64,000 nt of DNA from Nocardia colli (lineage in GTDB: Bacteria; Actinomycetota; Actinomycetes; Mycobacteriales; Mycobacteriaceae): assembly GCF_008704205.1 (NCBI RefSeq), contig NZ_VXLC01000004.1, positions 806,001 to 870,000 of the forward strand, read 5' to 3'. A model generated the notes under the pieces. That model did no database searches. It saw only the letters and a program-made list of their open reading frames with translations, and was not told the DNA's origin. The position numbers and the translations under genes are program-made. Within the stretch, counting starts at the first letter, position 1; the number at the start of each line of letters is the position of its first letter. Positions 53,019 to 60,714 of this stretch are shown piece after piece.

Positions 53019-54398
53019 CTACACCCGGTTGATCGCGGGAGTTGTTGCTTCGTCGGGGATTTCGTCCTCCGGTGCGATTCGGCAGAGCTGACGGTGGACC
53101 AGGGCGTGGCCGCGGAAGGGATACGCGACATCGTCGGGCAGATCTGTCGAAGGTGTTGGCGCGCTGAAGTTCTGGCTTATCGGCAGGTTGATGTCGTTGT
53201 GCGGGAACAGGTATCGGGCACCTTCGCGAGACGTGGTGTGTATCTCGCCGGTCGGTGCGGTCCACTGCAACCGATCCGGGTCGGCCAGCCACGTGTCCCA
53301 CGGCACTTTCTTGTTGTCTGCCAACGTTTTCAAGCGTCGGTGGCGTGCGCACAGCACCGTGGCGTCATCCAGTTCGGATTCGGCGGCGGGCATCGTGCAC
53401 CCCGGGAACCGGCACATCCCGTCCAGCGCAAGAACTTCCCGATCCAGCGGTGGCGTTTCCGTATCGCCGGCATCCGCCCGCTCCGAAATCACTTGGAACC
53501 GAGCATGTTCGGCGAGCAACCGGGCCAACGCGGCATCGATCGGCCCGTACCCCGCTAGAAACGCGGGCGCGTCCCGCATGTCCAGCAATGTGTCTGCCGC
53601 GATCCCGATCTGGATCAACGGCCGCCGCGAGGCCTCACCCGTCACCTCCTCCTTCGGACAGCGCGCGCCACGCCCGCACGCGCACCGCAACCGCCCCGAC
53701 CCGTCCGCCAGCGCCACCAGCGCGTCCGCCCGTCGCTGCGGCATCGTCCGCGGATCCGCCGCACACACCTCCAGACTCATCTCCCGCAGCCGCATCGCCA
53801 CCGTTTGCGCGCCGGCCGCGGGCAACAGCCCGTCGAACACCGCCATGCAGTCCTGCACCGCCCGAATCCGGACGTCCCGATCATCCTGCCGCCGCTCCCG
53901 CCGCCGTTGCGCCCCAGCGGGATCCAGCCGCCCCGCCCACCGCCGCGCCGCCTGCCGCAACCGCACCGGCGTCGTCCGCCCCGCCGTCTCCAGCAACCTC
54001 GGCTCCAACTCGCCGAGCACCTCCCTGGCCACCGCACGCGTGTTGTCGATAATCACCCGCACCTTCGCCAGGTCGATCCGCCCCGCCGCGAACTCCGCCC
54101 GCGTGCGCGGCAGCCAATCCTCCAGCGCCAGCCCGATATCGATCATCGCGGCCGTCGACCCCTCGTCGACCCCCACCGCCACCGCTGCCTCGGTCGCCGC
54201 GAACTCACCCGCCCGCACCCCACCGGGCCCCGGCTCCGCGCTCACCGCCCGATGCCGCCGATACAGCTCCCGTACCGCGAACACCTCCGCCGCCTGCGCG
54301 GCCGCCGACGCCCCATGCGCAGTCCGAAGAGCATCGATCAGCCCCTCATCGCTCATGGCCTGAAAGTCCAGCACCGAGAGATCGCTACAATCGAACAT
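53019..54398 (-). CDS. DUF222/HNH 13E12-type protein with a collapsed HNH core
   Basis: 459 residues. The N-terminal DUF222 domain spans about residues 5-300 (RTTPVRLRQAARRWAGRLDP is typical). The C-terminal part begins as an HNH nuclease (LALDGMCRFPGCTMPAAE) and ends as one (VLCARHRRLKT), but the centre with the catalytic DHxxP histidine and the glycine-rich turn is missing: only about 8 residues (ESELDDAT) stand where relatives have about 25. DNA cleavage is thus unlikely. The start codon lies inside an SOS box, as in mycobacterial 13E12 genes, so DNA damage probably induces it. It may be selfish in origin. Confidence 0.88.
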   Translation of the reverse strand: MFDCSDLSVLDFQAMSDEGLIDALRTAHGASAAAQAAEVFAVRELYRRHRAVSAEPGPGGVRAGEFAATEAAVAVGVDEGSTAAMIDIGLALEDWLPRTRAEFAAGRIDLAKVRVIIDNTRAVAREVLGELEPRLLETAGRTTPVRLRQAARRWAGRLDPAGAQRRRERRQDDRDVRIRAVQDCMAVFDGLLPAAGAQTVAMRLREMSLEVCAADPRTMPQRRADALVALADGSGRLRCACGRGARCPKEEVTGEASRRPLIQIGIAADTLLDMRDAPAFLAGYGPIDAALARLLAEHARFQVISERADAGDTETPPLDREVLALDGMCRFPGCTMPAAESELDDATVLCARHRRLKTLADNKKVPWDTWLADPDRLQWTAPTGEIHTTSREGARYLFPHNDINLPISQNFSAPTPSTDLPDDVAYPFRGHALVHRQLCRIAPEDEIPDEATTPAINRV

Positions 54399-54406
54399 GT
54401 GTTCGA
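54391..54406 (-). promoter_or_regulatory. LexA (SOS) box overlapping the 13E12-type start codon
   Basis: TCGAAC-ATGT-GTTCGA is a perfect match to the actinobacterial SOS box TCGAAC-N4-GTTCGA, extended to AATCGAACA/TGTTCGATT. On the minus strand its second half encodes the first codons (ATG TTC GAT; Met-Phe-Asp). Confidence 0.85.
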
Positions 54407-54520
54407 TTCTACGACTCCAACCTCTCCGCCGCTACCCCCGATTCAACGCGATTTGGCCGCCACCACACCCGTGGTGTAACTTCGTTCAGGCAGTCAGGGA
54501 AACCTGAAAGCAACCCACTC

Positions 54521-54593
54521 GGGGCTATGGCGCAGCTGGTAGCGCACCACACTGGCAGTGTGGGGGTCAGGGGTTCGAGTCCCCTTAGCTCCA
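54521..54593 (+). tRNA. tRNA-Ala (anticodon GGC)
   Basis: A complete cloverleaf: acceptor GGGGCTA paired with TAGCTCC, D-arm GCGC-AGCTGGTA-GCGC, anticodon stem CCACA/TGTGG with the loop CTGGCAG (anticodon GGC at 54554-54556), T-arm AGGGG-TTCGAGT-CCCCT, and discriminator A. CCA is not encoded. It is followed by a strong terminator. Confidence 0.95.
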
Positions 54594-54602
54594 CCGTTTA
54601 CG

Positions 54603-54644
54603 CAAGTCAGGCCCGGCATTTGCCGGGCCTGACTTGTTTGTTTT
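54603..54644 (+). terminator. Intrinsic terminator of tRNA-Ala
   Basis: CAAGTCAGGCCCGGC and GCCGGGCCTGACTTG form a perfect 15-bp stem with the loop ATTT, followed by TTTGTTTT. It begins 9 bases after the tRNA. Confidence 0.95.
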
Positions 54645-54788
54645 GGAGGATTCCTCATGGTTTACCCCAGGTTTCGATCCCATGGTTCGTCCTAGCGGTG
54701 CCTGCCGTGGCCGGCCGAGGTAGCGCGGCGCCGGTGCTGATCCCTCGTGCGGCCGGCAGTTGGACGCCAAGAGTGTGTCGGCGATACG

Positions 54789-54992
54789 AAGAATGTCGGG
54801 GTCTCGAGACAGGAGTTGATCGCCTCCGGACTGGGTTTGTACGAAGGTTGGCCACCGCCCGCGATCAAGGGGCTCGGCGTACTCGAGGTGCTGGCCGCAC
54901 TCGGATTGATACTGCCGGCGGTAACCGGGATCGCCCCGATCCTGGTGCCGCTGGCCGCGACCGGGCTGGTATTGACGATGACCCTCGCCCGA
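54789..54992 (+). pseudogene. DoxX-like gene fragment
   Basis: This frame encodes about 68 residues that match the middle of a DoxX-family membrane protein: ELIASGLGLYEGWPPPAIKGLGVLEVLAALGLILPAVTGIAPILVPLAATGLVL. That covers the conserved FPP-x-x-x-K loop (here WPPPAIK) and two membrane helices. The first helix (about 25 residues) and the last helix are absent: upstream frames are unrelated and downstream it becomes polar (RGWLNLQGCKTFRVS). No start with a ribosome site fits. It lies directly after the tRNA-Ala terminator. Confidence 0.7.
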
Positions 54993-55134
54993 GGGTGGCT
55001 AAACCTGCAGGGCTGCAAGACATTTCGTGTATCCACGACGACTCCGGTCGGAATTTGTTATCGGCACCGCCAGCGCCCGGCGGCGGGGCGTGGCGAACCG
55101 ATGCGGCACCATCTTGCTGGTATAGCTGTTGCGC

Positions 55135-56025
55135 ATGAAAACCTGTGCCGCTCTTGGCGTGTTGTTGGTGGGTTCGGCTGCGGTCGTCGCCCCGCTCGCC
55201 GGTCCCGCGTCCGCTGCTGAGGTCGAGAAGTCCTGTTCGGCCACTCGGGAGATCAATCGTGACGATGTCGTCAAGGCCAACGTTGCCTTGTGCACCGAGA
55301 CCGACGGCAACCGGCTTACCGTGCGGATGAGCGGCGACTGCTTCGTCAAGACCATCGGCTGGAGCCGGTACGACTCGTGCCAGGTCGACGGAAGCTGGCG
55401 GCTGACCCGGGACGGCGCCGAGGTGGTTGCCGGCGATCTGCACGCGGTGCCCTACCCCGGTCCGGGCAGCTACGAACTCACCGCGACCGTCATCGCCAAC
55501 GGCCGCACGAATCACTCAGGTGGGGCACGCTCCGAGGGTGTCGTACAGGGCACGGTATCGGTGCCGGTGACCTTCACCAGCGCACCGACCGGCCCGCGGC
55601 TCAGCGCCTCGGTGCAGCCGGGCGAGGACGGCAAGACGCTCACCCTCACGATCACCAACACCGGACCGGGCAAGGCCGGCTCGGTGGTCATGACGACGAG
55701 CAACGGGCGAATCATCGACTGGGACGCCCTGATTGCACTCGACGCGGTCAAGCAATATCGCAGGGCACTCGCCACGGAGCCCGTTTTCAAGGGTTCGAAG
55801 CAGTCCAGGATCGATAGAGCGAAGTCCGAGATGGACAGCTATGCGGTGAACCAGGCCGCGCAGACCGAGGACCCGCGGTGCGCCAGCAACAAGGAGATGT
55901 CCGAATGCGAGCTCGGCACGCTGGCCGGCGGTGCGTCCACCACCATCGTCTTCACGGCGGAATACGCCGGCGACCTGACATGGAGGATCACCTCCCCCGA
56001 TAACGTGGGCGCCGTGGCCAATTAA
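55135..56025 (+). CDS. Secreted protein of unknown function
   Basis: 296 residues. The signal peptide (MKTCAALGVLLVGSAAVVAPLAGPASAAE, cleavage near ASA around residue 27) is clear. The mature protein has two cysteine-containing beta-rich parts: VALCTETDGNRLTVRMSGDCFVK near the start, and a domain starting PRLSASVQPGEDGKTLTLTITNTGPGKAG that resembles a CARDB/DUF11-like beta-sandwich. Near the end, RCASNKEMSECELGTLAGGASTTIVFTAEY completes that pattern. No catalytic residues can be named. The DoxX fragment lies upstream. Confidence 0.82.
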   Translation: MKTCAALGVLLVGSAAVVAPLAGPASAAEVEKSCSATREINRDDVVKANVALCTETDGNRLTVRMSGDCFVKTIGWSRYDSCQVDGSWRLTRDGAEVVAGDLHAVPYPGPGSYELTATVIANGRTNHSGGARSEGVVQGTVSVPVTFTSAPTGPRLSASVQPGEDGKTLTLTITNTGPGKAGSVVMTTSNGRIIDWDALIALDAVKQYRRALATEPVFKGSKQSRIDRAKSEMDSYAVNQAAQTEDPRCASNKEMSECELGTLAGGASTTIVFTAEYAGDLTWRITSPDNVGAVAN

Positions 56026-56191
56026 TCGAAGTCGGCGCGACAGCTGGTGTCGTGTAGTCCGACCATTTGAGCGAAATACAATCGGGCCAGGAGCGGTCGA
56101 GAGTTATATAGCCGTCATCGCCGAACTCCAACGTCGATCACCACAGAACCTCCGACCGGGGCCGGACGCTCGTAGTCGAACGCTGCGACTG

Positions 56192-56491
56192 ATGGCAGCG
56201 GTCGTCGTGCTCGGATCGGCCGCATCGAGCATGCTTGTTCCCTCGGCACAGGCCGAGCCCGCCCGACCGGCAAACCGGAATTCGTCGAATCGGCATGTGC
56301 GCACGGCCGAGGTCCGAACTCCTCACCGAGGCCGACGGACTGGAGGGTTCCATGAGGGAGCCGGTGGCGGACGATACCGCCGCTACCGGTTGTGGTGTCG
56401 GCGTGGCTCAGCGTGCGGTGACCCGGATGGTGTGCAGGCGCGGGTCGGCGGCGTCGGGGACGTTCATTCCTGCCTCGACGCCGGTGCGTAA
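56192..56491 (+). CDS. Doubtful small secreted ORF or remnant
   Basis: 99 residues starting MAAVVVLGSAASSMLVPSAQAE, a convincing signal peptide, but the rest (RPANRNSSNRHVRTAEVRTP onwards) is of low complexity and the frame runs 84 bases into the 3' end of the convergent decarboxylase gene. It may be the remains of a secreted-protein gene. The rest of the 382-base gap (56026-56407) shows no other gene. Confidence 0.3.
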   Translation: MAAVVVLGSAASSMLVPSAQAEPARPANRNSSNRHVRTAEVRTPHRGRRTGGFHEGAGGGRYRRYRLWCRRGSACGDPDGVQARVGGVGDVHSCLDAGA

Positions 56492-57883
56492 GTAGTCGAT
56501 GACCGCGGTGTCGAGGCGTTCGCCGGGGACGACTGCCGGAATGCCGGGCGGGTAGGGGGTGAGTTGTTCGGCGGCGATTCGTCCGGCGGCTTCGGCGAGG
56601 GGCACGGTGTCGGTGCGGCTGAAGAACGCGTCGCGCGGTGACTGGACTGTCTCGAGCTCGAGTTCGCCGGGTGCGGGCAGTGAAATCTTGGGTGGCTCTG
56701 GGTCTTTCAGATTCTTTCGCCAGGCGGTGAGGCCGTCGACCAGGCCGGCGATGGTGTTCGTGTCGTCGGCGGTGGACAGGGTCGCCAGGATGCGGCGATG
56801 GTCGGTGAGACCTAGGTCGATCCGGCGCTGCTCGCGCATCCAGTCGGCGGCCTGATACCCCGAAGCGCCCGTGTCGGACAGATCGATCAGCACCTGCATG
56901 CGGTCGAGGTCGTGCGAGGCTTCGGCGCCGAGCAGTTCATGCTCGAGGACCCGGATGCCGGGGATCTGGTCGAGTGCGGTGCGCGCCTCATCGGCGATAC
57001 CCAATGCGGCGTCGAGCAATTCGCGTCCGTGCTGGACCATTTGCCGGCGCCAGCCGTCCAATGCCGAGTAGATCAGCACGTTCGGACTGGTTGTCATCAG
57101 CAGATCGGCGCAGGCGCTGAGCCTGGCCCGGTCGATGAGGTCGCCTTGGACGTGGAAAACCGATCCCTGTTCGAATCCCATTCCCATCTTGTGCACACTG
57201 ACTACACAGACGTCGGCGCCGGCGTCCATCGCCCAGGTCGGCAGGGCGGGGTGAAATGGCAGGTGCGCACCCCAGGCCTCGTCCACGATGAGCGGCTTGC
57301 CGCGGGCGTGACATTCGGCGGCAATGCCGGTGATATCGGCGCAGGTACCGTACGGACTGGGGCTGACGATCAACGCCCCGGCCGCGTCGGGCTGGGCGTC
57401 CCAAGCCTGACGGACTTGCTCCGGCGACGGCGGATGGGACAGATGATGGTCAGCGTCCCAGCGGGGAGTGATCCAGCGGGGGAGCACGCCGGAGAAGATC
57501 AGCCCGGCGACGATCGACTTGTGGCTGTCCCGGGCGACCAGCAAACCTCCGTCGTGCCCGCCGGCCACAGCCATCATCGCGGCTTTGACCGACAGCGAAC
57601 TGCCGCAGGTAGAGAAGAACGTGGTATCCGCGCCGACCGCGTCGGCCATCAGTTCCTCTGCGTCGCGCAGATAACCATTGCGGGTCAGCCGATCGTCGAG
57701 TCCCGCGCTCATCAGTACATCGGAACCGAACGCGTCCGCGCCCATGACTTCCAGCACGCGCTTGTCGATGCCGCGTCCCTGCCGATGACCGGGCGGGGTG
57801 AATCCGTATCGGCCCCAATCGTGGTACGCCGCGAGGGCGTCGATGAGCGGAGCTTTGGCATGGTCGTGCTGCATTGTCGACAT
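56408..57883 (-). CDS. Orn/Lys/Arg decarboxylase-fold PLP enzyme
   Basis: 491 residues of the fold-I group III decarboxylases that act on ornithine, lysine or arginine. The opening GRYGFTPPGHRQGRGIDKRVLEVMG is typical, the PLP lysine is in VVSVHKMGMGFEQGS, and the aspartate partner in KPLIVDEAWGAHLPF. It lacks the N-terminal wing domain of the E. coli inducible enzymes, as in the short actinobacterial and YaaO/SpeA-like forms. The product would be a polyamine precursor or cadaverine. Start ATG 57883. A SigF-like element GATT-N15-GGGTA lies 22 bases upstream, divergent from the one for the alcohol dehydrogenase. Confidence 0.9.
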   Translation of the reverse strand: MSTMQHDHAKAPLIDALAAYHDWGRYGFTPPGHRQGRGIDKRVLEVMGADAFGSDVLMSAGLDDRLTRNGYLRDAEELMADAVGADTTFFSTCGSSLSVKAAMMAVAGGHDGGLLVARDSHKSIVAGLIFSGVLPRWITPRWDADHHLSHPPSPEQVRQAWDAQPDAAGALIVSPSPYGTCADITGIAAECHARGKPLIVDEAWGAHLPFHPALPTWAMDAGADVCVVSVHKMGMGFEQGSVFHVQGDLIDRARLSACADLLMTTSPNVLIYSALDGWRRQMVQHGRELLDAALGIADEARTALDQIPGIRVLEHELLGAEASHDLDRMQVLIDLSDTGASGYQAADWMREQRRIDLGLTDHRRILATLSTADDTNTIAGLVDGLTAWRKNLKDPEPPKISLPAPGELELETVQSPRDAFFSRTDTVPLAEAAGRIAAEQLTPYPPGIPAVVPGERLDTAVIDYLRTGVEAGMNVPDAADPRLHTIRVTAR

Positions 57884-57904
57884 ATGCGCCTCCTGCTCCG
57901 CGCT

Positions 57905-57928
57905 TACCCGTGCATCCGGTCGGCAATC
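57905..57928 (-). promoter_or_regulatory. SigF-like promoter of the decarboxylase
   Basis: On the minus strand: GATT, 15 bases, GGGTAA, ending 22 bases before the start codon. One mismatch to GTTT-N15-GGGTA. Confidence 0.55.
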
Positions 57929-57967
57929 ACTGGGTGAGGTCGACCGGCCGCCGCGGCGATGCCCGCA

Positions 57968-57991
57968 GTTTCGCCCTGCGCACTGCGGGTA
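57968..57991 (+). promoter_or_regulatory. SigF-like promoter of the alcohol dehydrogenase
   Basis: GTTT (57968-57971), 15 bases, GGGTA (57987-57991), ending 38 bases before the start codon at 58030. An exact match to the GTTT-N15-GGGTA consensus of actinobacterial SigF. Confidence 0.65.
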
Positions 57992-58029
57992 GTCGCGGCA
58001 CGATATTCGCGAGCGGCCCAGGAGCTGAC

Positions 58030-59226
58030 ATGAAAGCTGTGACATGGCAAGGCAGGCGCAAGATCGGTGTCGACACTGTTCCCGATCCGAGGATCGAGGC
58101 GCCGACCGATGCGATCATCCGGGTGACCTCGTCCGGAATCTGTGGATCCGATCTGCATTTGTACGAGGTGCTCGGCGCGTTCATGAGCGAAGGTGACGTG
58201 CTCGGGCACGAACCGATCGGGGTGGTCGAAGAGGTCGGCGCCGGTCTGCGGAATCTGTCGGTGGGTGACCGGGTGGTCGTTCCGTTCCAGATCGCCTGCG
58301 GTCGTTGTTTCATGTGTGATCAAGGGCTGAGCACTCAGTGCGAGACCACTCAGGTGCGTGAACAAGGTAGCGGAGCAGCGCTTTTCGGTTACTCCAAGCT
58401 CTACGGCCAGGTGCCGGGCGGTCAAGCGGAGTATCTGCGGGTGCCGCATGCGGACTTCACTCACATCAAGGTGCCGGACGGGCCGCCCGACAGCCGATTT
58501 CTGTACCTGTCCGATGTGTTGCCGACGGCTTGGCAGGCCGTCGAATACGCGGGGACGCCCAAGGACGGGTCACTCACCGTGCTCGGCTTGGGGCCGATCG
58601 GGGATATGGCGTGCCGGGTGGCCGCGCAGCGTGGTCTGCGGGTGATCGGTGTCGACCTCGTGCCGGAGCGGGTGCGCCGGGTCGCCGATCGGGGCATCGA
58701 AACGGTCGACCTGTCTGCGATCGATCAGCCGATCGGCGACGTCATCCGGGAGATGACCCAGGGTCGTGGCACCGATGCGGTGATCGACGCGGTCGGCATG
58801 GAGGCGCACGGTTCGCCGATCGCCTCGATCGCGCAACGCTCGGCCGCGTTCCTGCCGGATGCGTTGGCGGAGAAGGTGATCGGCACCGCGGGGGTCGATC
58901 GCCTGTCGGCCTTGCACAGTGCTATCGACATCGTCCGCCGCGGCGGTACGGTCTCGCTGATCGGCGTGTACGGCGGCATGCTCGACCCGATGCCGATGCG
59001 CATCCTGTTCGATAAGCAGATTCAGCTCCGCATGGGCCAGGCCAACGTCAAGCGGTGGGTCGACGACATCATGCCCCTGCTCGGTGACGATGACCCGTTG
59101 GGCGTGGAAACCTTTGCCACTCATCGGCTTCCGCTCGATGCCGCGCCCGAGGCCTACGACATGTTCCAGCGCAAGACCGACGGTGCGGTGAAAATCGTGC
59201 TGGATCCCACGCTGCGTTCGAACTGA
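58030..59226 (+). CDS. Zinc-dependent alcohol dehydrogenase, formaldehyde-dehydrogenase-like
   Basis: 398 residues of the medium-chain dehydrogenase family. Catalytic zinc ligands are seen in SSGICGSDLHLYE and LGHEPIGVVEE, the structural zinc loop is CGRCFMCDQGLSTQC with an extra-long insert after it, and the NAD-binding motif is VLGLGPIGDMACR. The insert pattern QGSGAALFGYSKLYGQVPGGQAEYLRVP is typical of the glutathione-independent formaldehyde/threonine-like dehydrogenase branch, which is common in stress-linked actinobacterial loci. Substrate unproven. It is preceded by a SigF-like promoter and divergent from the decarboxylase gene. Confidence 0.93.
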   Translation: MKAVTWQGRRKIGVDTVPDPRIEAPTDAIIRVTSSGICGSDLHLYEVLGAFMSEGDVLGHEPIGVVEEVGAGLRNLSVGDRVVVPFQIACGRCFMCDQGLSTQCETTQVREQGSGAALFGYSKLYGQVPGGQAEYLRVPHADFTHIKVPDGPPDSRFLYLSDVLPTAWQAVEYAGTPKDGSLTVLGLGPIGDMACRVAAQRGLRVIGVDLVPERVRRVADRGIETVDLSAIDQPIGDVIREMTQGRGTDAVIDAVGMEAHGSPIASIAQRSAAFLPDALAEKVIGTAGVDRLSALHSAIDIVRRGGTVSLIGVYGGMLDPMPMRILFDKQIQLRMGQANVKRWVDDIMPLLGDDDPLGVETFATHRLPLDAAPEAYDMFQRKTDGAVKIVLDPTLRSN

Positions 59227-59266
59227 TCGGCGTTCCGGGCATCCCGGACTGTCCCGGCGATCGGAT

Positions 59267-59551
59267 TCAGACTTCGCGGAACTGTTCGGCGTGATGCGAC
59301 AGCCGTTCGGCGAAGCATTGCTCCCACACCGCCGACTCCGGTTGTTCCACCGGCGTTTTCGCCCGCCGGCTTTGCTCGGGACGGGCGAACCCCGGGCCGG
59401 GCGAGGCCGCGCCCGGCACGGCCTGCAACGCCAAAAGCCGTACGCCCCAACTGATGTAGGCCTCGATACTCATGCCCGCGCAGTCAGCGGCGTCGCTGAC
59501 GATACGCCAGTCGGCCTTGGCCAGGCGAACGGTGATTTCCCTGGATGCCAT
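59267..59551 (-). CDS. Small protein, possible ribbon-helix-helix type
   Basis: 94 residues with a GAGGTAGAT ribosome site. The opening MASREITVRLAKADWRIVSDAADCAGMSIEAYISWGVRLLA has the strand-helix-helix look of a ribbon-helix-helix DNA-binding protein. The second half is proline-rich and polar (PGAASPGPGFARPEQ) and ends ERLSHHAEQFREV. It starts 41 bases after the sigma-factor stop in the same direction and may be cotranscribed with it, so it could modulate the regulon. I do not recognise a named family. Confidence 0.65.
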   Translation of the reverse strand: MASREITVRLAKADWRIVSDAADCAGMSIEAYISWGVRLLALQAVPGAASPGPGFARPEQSRRAKTPVEQPESAVWEQCFAERLSHHAEQFREV

Positions 59552-59592
59552 ATCTACCTCTCGGCTTGCCGGGTATGTGGCTGCTCGGTGGT

Positions 59593-60417
59593 TCAGTCCT
59601 TAGTGGTCGTGGCGGTTTCTCTCAGCAGGGTCAGCGTTCGGCTGAGAATACGCGAGATCTGCATTTGAGAGACGCCCAACCGCTCGGCAATCTGGGTTTG
59701 GGTCTGACCGCCGAAGAATCGTAGGTGCAGAATCAGGCGTTCCCGGGGTGGAAGCTCATCGAGCAGCGGTGCGACGGTGATCGCCTCATCGCTGAGCTGA
59801 TAACCCGGGTCCACCGCACCGTAGGTGGCGGCCGCGCTGGGCGCGAAGTCCTCATCGTTGTCGTAGGCCGAGGTGTCGAGGGAGTCGCTGGTGTAGGCGT
59901 TGGCGGCGAGCATCGCCTGGGTCACCTCGAACAGGTCGACGCCGAGTTCCATGGCGACCTCTACAGCCGTAGGCATTCGCGAGAGCCGATGACACAGGGC
60001 CTCGACCGCGGGAGCGAGGGTCAGCTGAATTTCCTTGGTGCGGCGGGGAACTCGCACCGCCCAGCCGCGATCACGGAAGTGCCGGCGCACCTCACCCATG
60101 ATGGTCGGCACGGCGAAGGCCGGGAACGGAACCCCGCGAGCCGGGTCGAAACGGTCGATGGCCGCGACCAAGCCCAGGCAGGCGACTTGATAGAGGTCCT
60201 CGTAATACTCCCCGCGCCCGGTGTAGCGCCGGGCGATATGGTCGGCCAACGGCAGGCAGCGGAGCTGGATTTCCTCGCGCATCCGGGCGTATTCGCGCGA
60301 GCCAGACGGCAGTTCGCCCAGCTGTGCCAGCCAGGGTTCGATGTTGTCGTAGGGATCGCCGCCGTGTCGGCGGGCGGTACGAGCAGGGGGTGCGGCAAGA
60401 CTGGAGTGGTCGGTCAT
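59593..60417 (-). CDS. SigB/SigF-class RNA polymerase sigma factor
   Basis: 274 residues. Region 2 is seen as YEDLYQVACLGLVAAIDRFDPARGVPFPAFAVPTIMGEVRRHFRD, which is highly typical of the SigB/SigF/SigG group. Region 3 is in EIQLTLAPAVEALCHRLSRMPTAVEVAMELGV, and region 4 ends in IAERLGVSQMQISRILSRTL. No anti-sigma factor or anti-anti-sigma gene is adjacent, so control must lie elsewhere or act by transcription. Its likely targets sit around it: five elements of the type G(T/A)TT-N15-GGGTA lie upstream of neighbouring genes. I saw none upstream of the sigma gene itself. Confidence 0.93.
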   Translation of the reverse strand: MTDHSSLAAPPARTARRHGGDPYDNIEPWLAQLGELPSGSREYARMREEIQLRCLPLADHIARRYTGRGEYYEDLYQVACLGLVAAIDRFDPARGVPFPAFAVPTIMGEVRRHFRDRGWAVRVPRRTKEIQLTLAPAVEALCHRLSRMPTAVEVAMELGVDLFEVTQAMLAANAYTSDSLDTSAYDNDEDFAPSAAATYGAVDPGYQLSDEAITVAPLLDELPPRERLILHLRFFGGQTQTQIAERLGVSQMQISRILSRTLTLLRETATTTKD

Positions 60418-60583
60418 CGGAAACCTTCCCAGCGCACGAGCTCACGGTGAGGTTTCGCTCGTGGTCTGAACGTCCTCAGTCGACTCGACGCCCTGTCAGC
60501 TTCTCAGCCCGCAACCGTGCGTGTCAGTCCCGATAACGAAGGTCTGCTCGCGCAACGGGACAGAAAACGACAAGCGTTATCGC

Positions 60584-60607
60584 GTTTGGACGAACCAGGG
60601 CCGGGTA
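60584..60607 (+). promoter_or_regulatory. SigF-like promoter of the AraC gene
   Basis: GTTT (60584-60587), 15 bases, GGGTA (60603-60607), an exact match to GTTT-N15-GGGTA, 107 bases before the chosen start at 60715. It sits in a 297-base gap with no other gene, divergent from the sigma factor. Confidence 0.6.
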
Positions 60608-60714
60608 GATCGCCACTGAACTGCCACATCGACAGGCGTGGCATGGGCGATACCTCGGTCCGACGTCAAGGGGGTCGTTCGGCAAGCTGTGCCGACACAA
60701 GGACGAGGTGGATC

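Noticed and set aside
59560..59580. A sixth GGGTAT box on the plus strand near 59571
   Set aside because: There is no GTTT or GATT at the 15-base spacing and no gene downstream in that direction; it lies in the short gap after the sigma gene.
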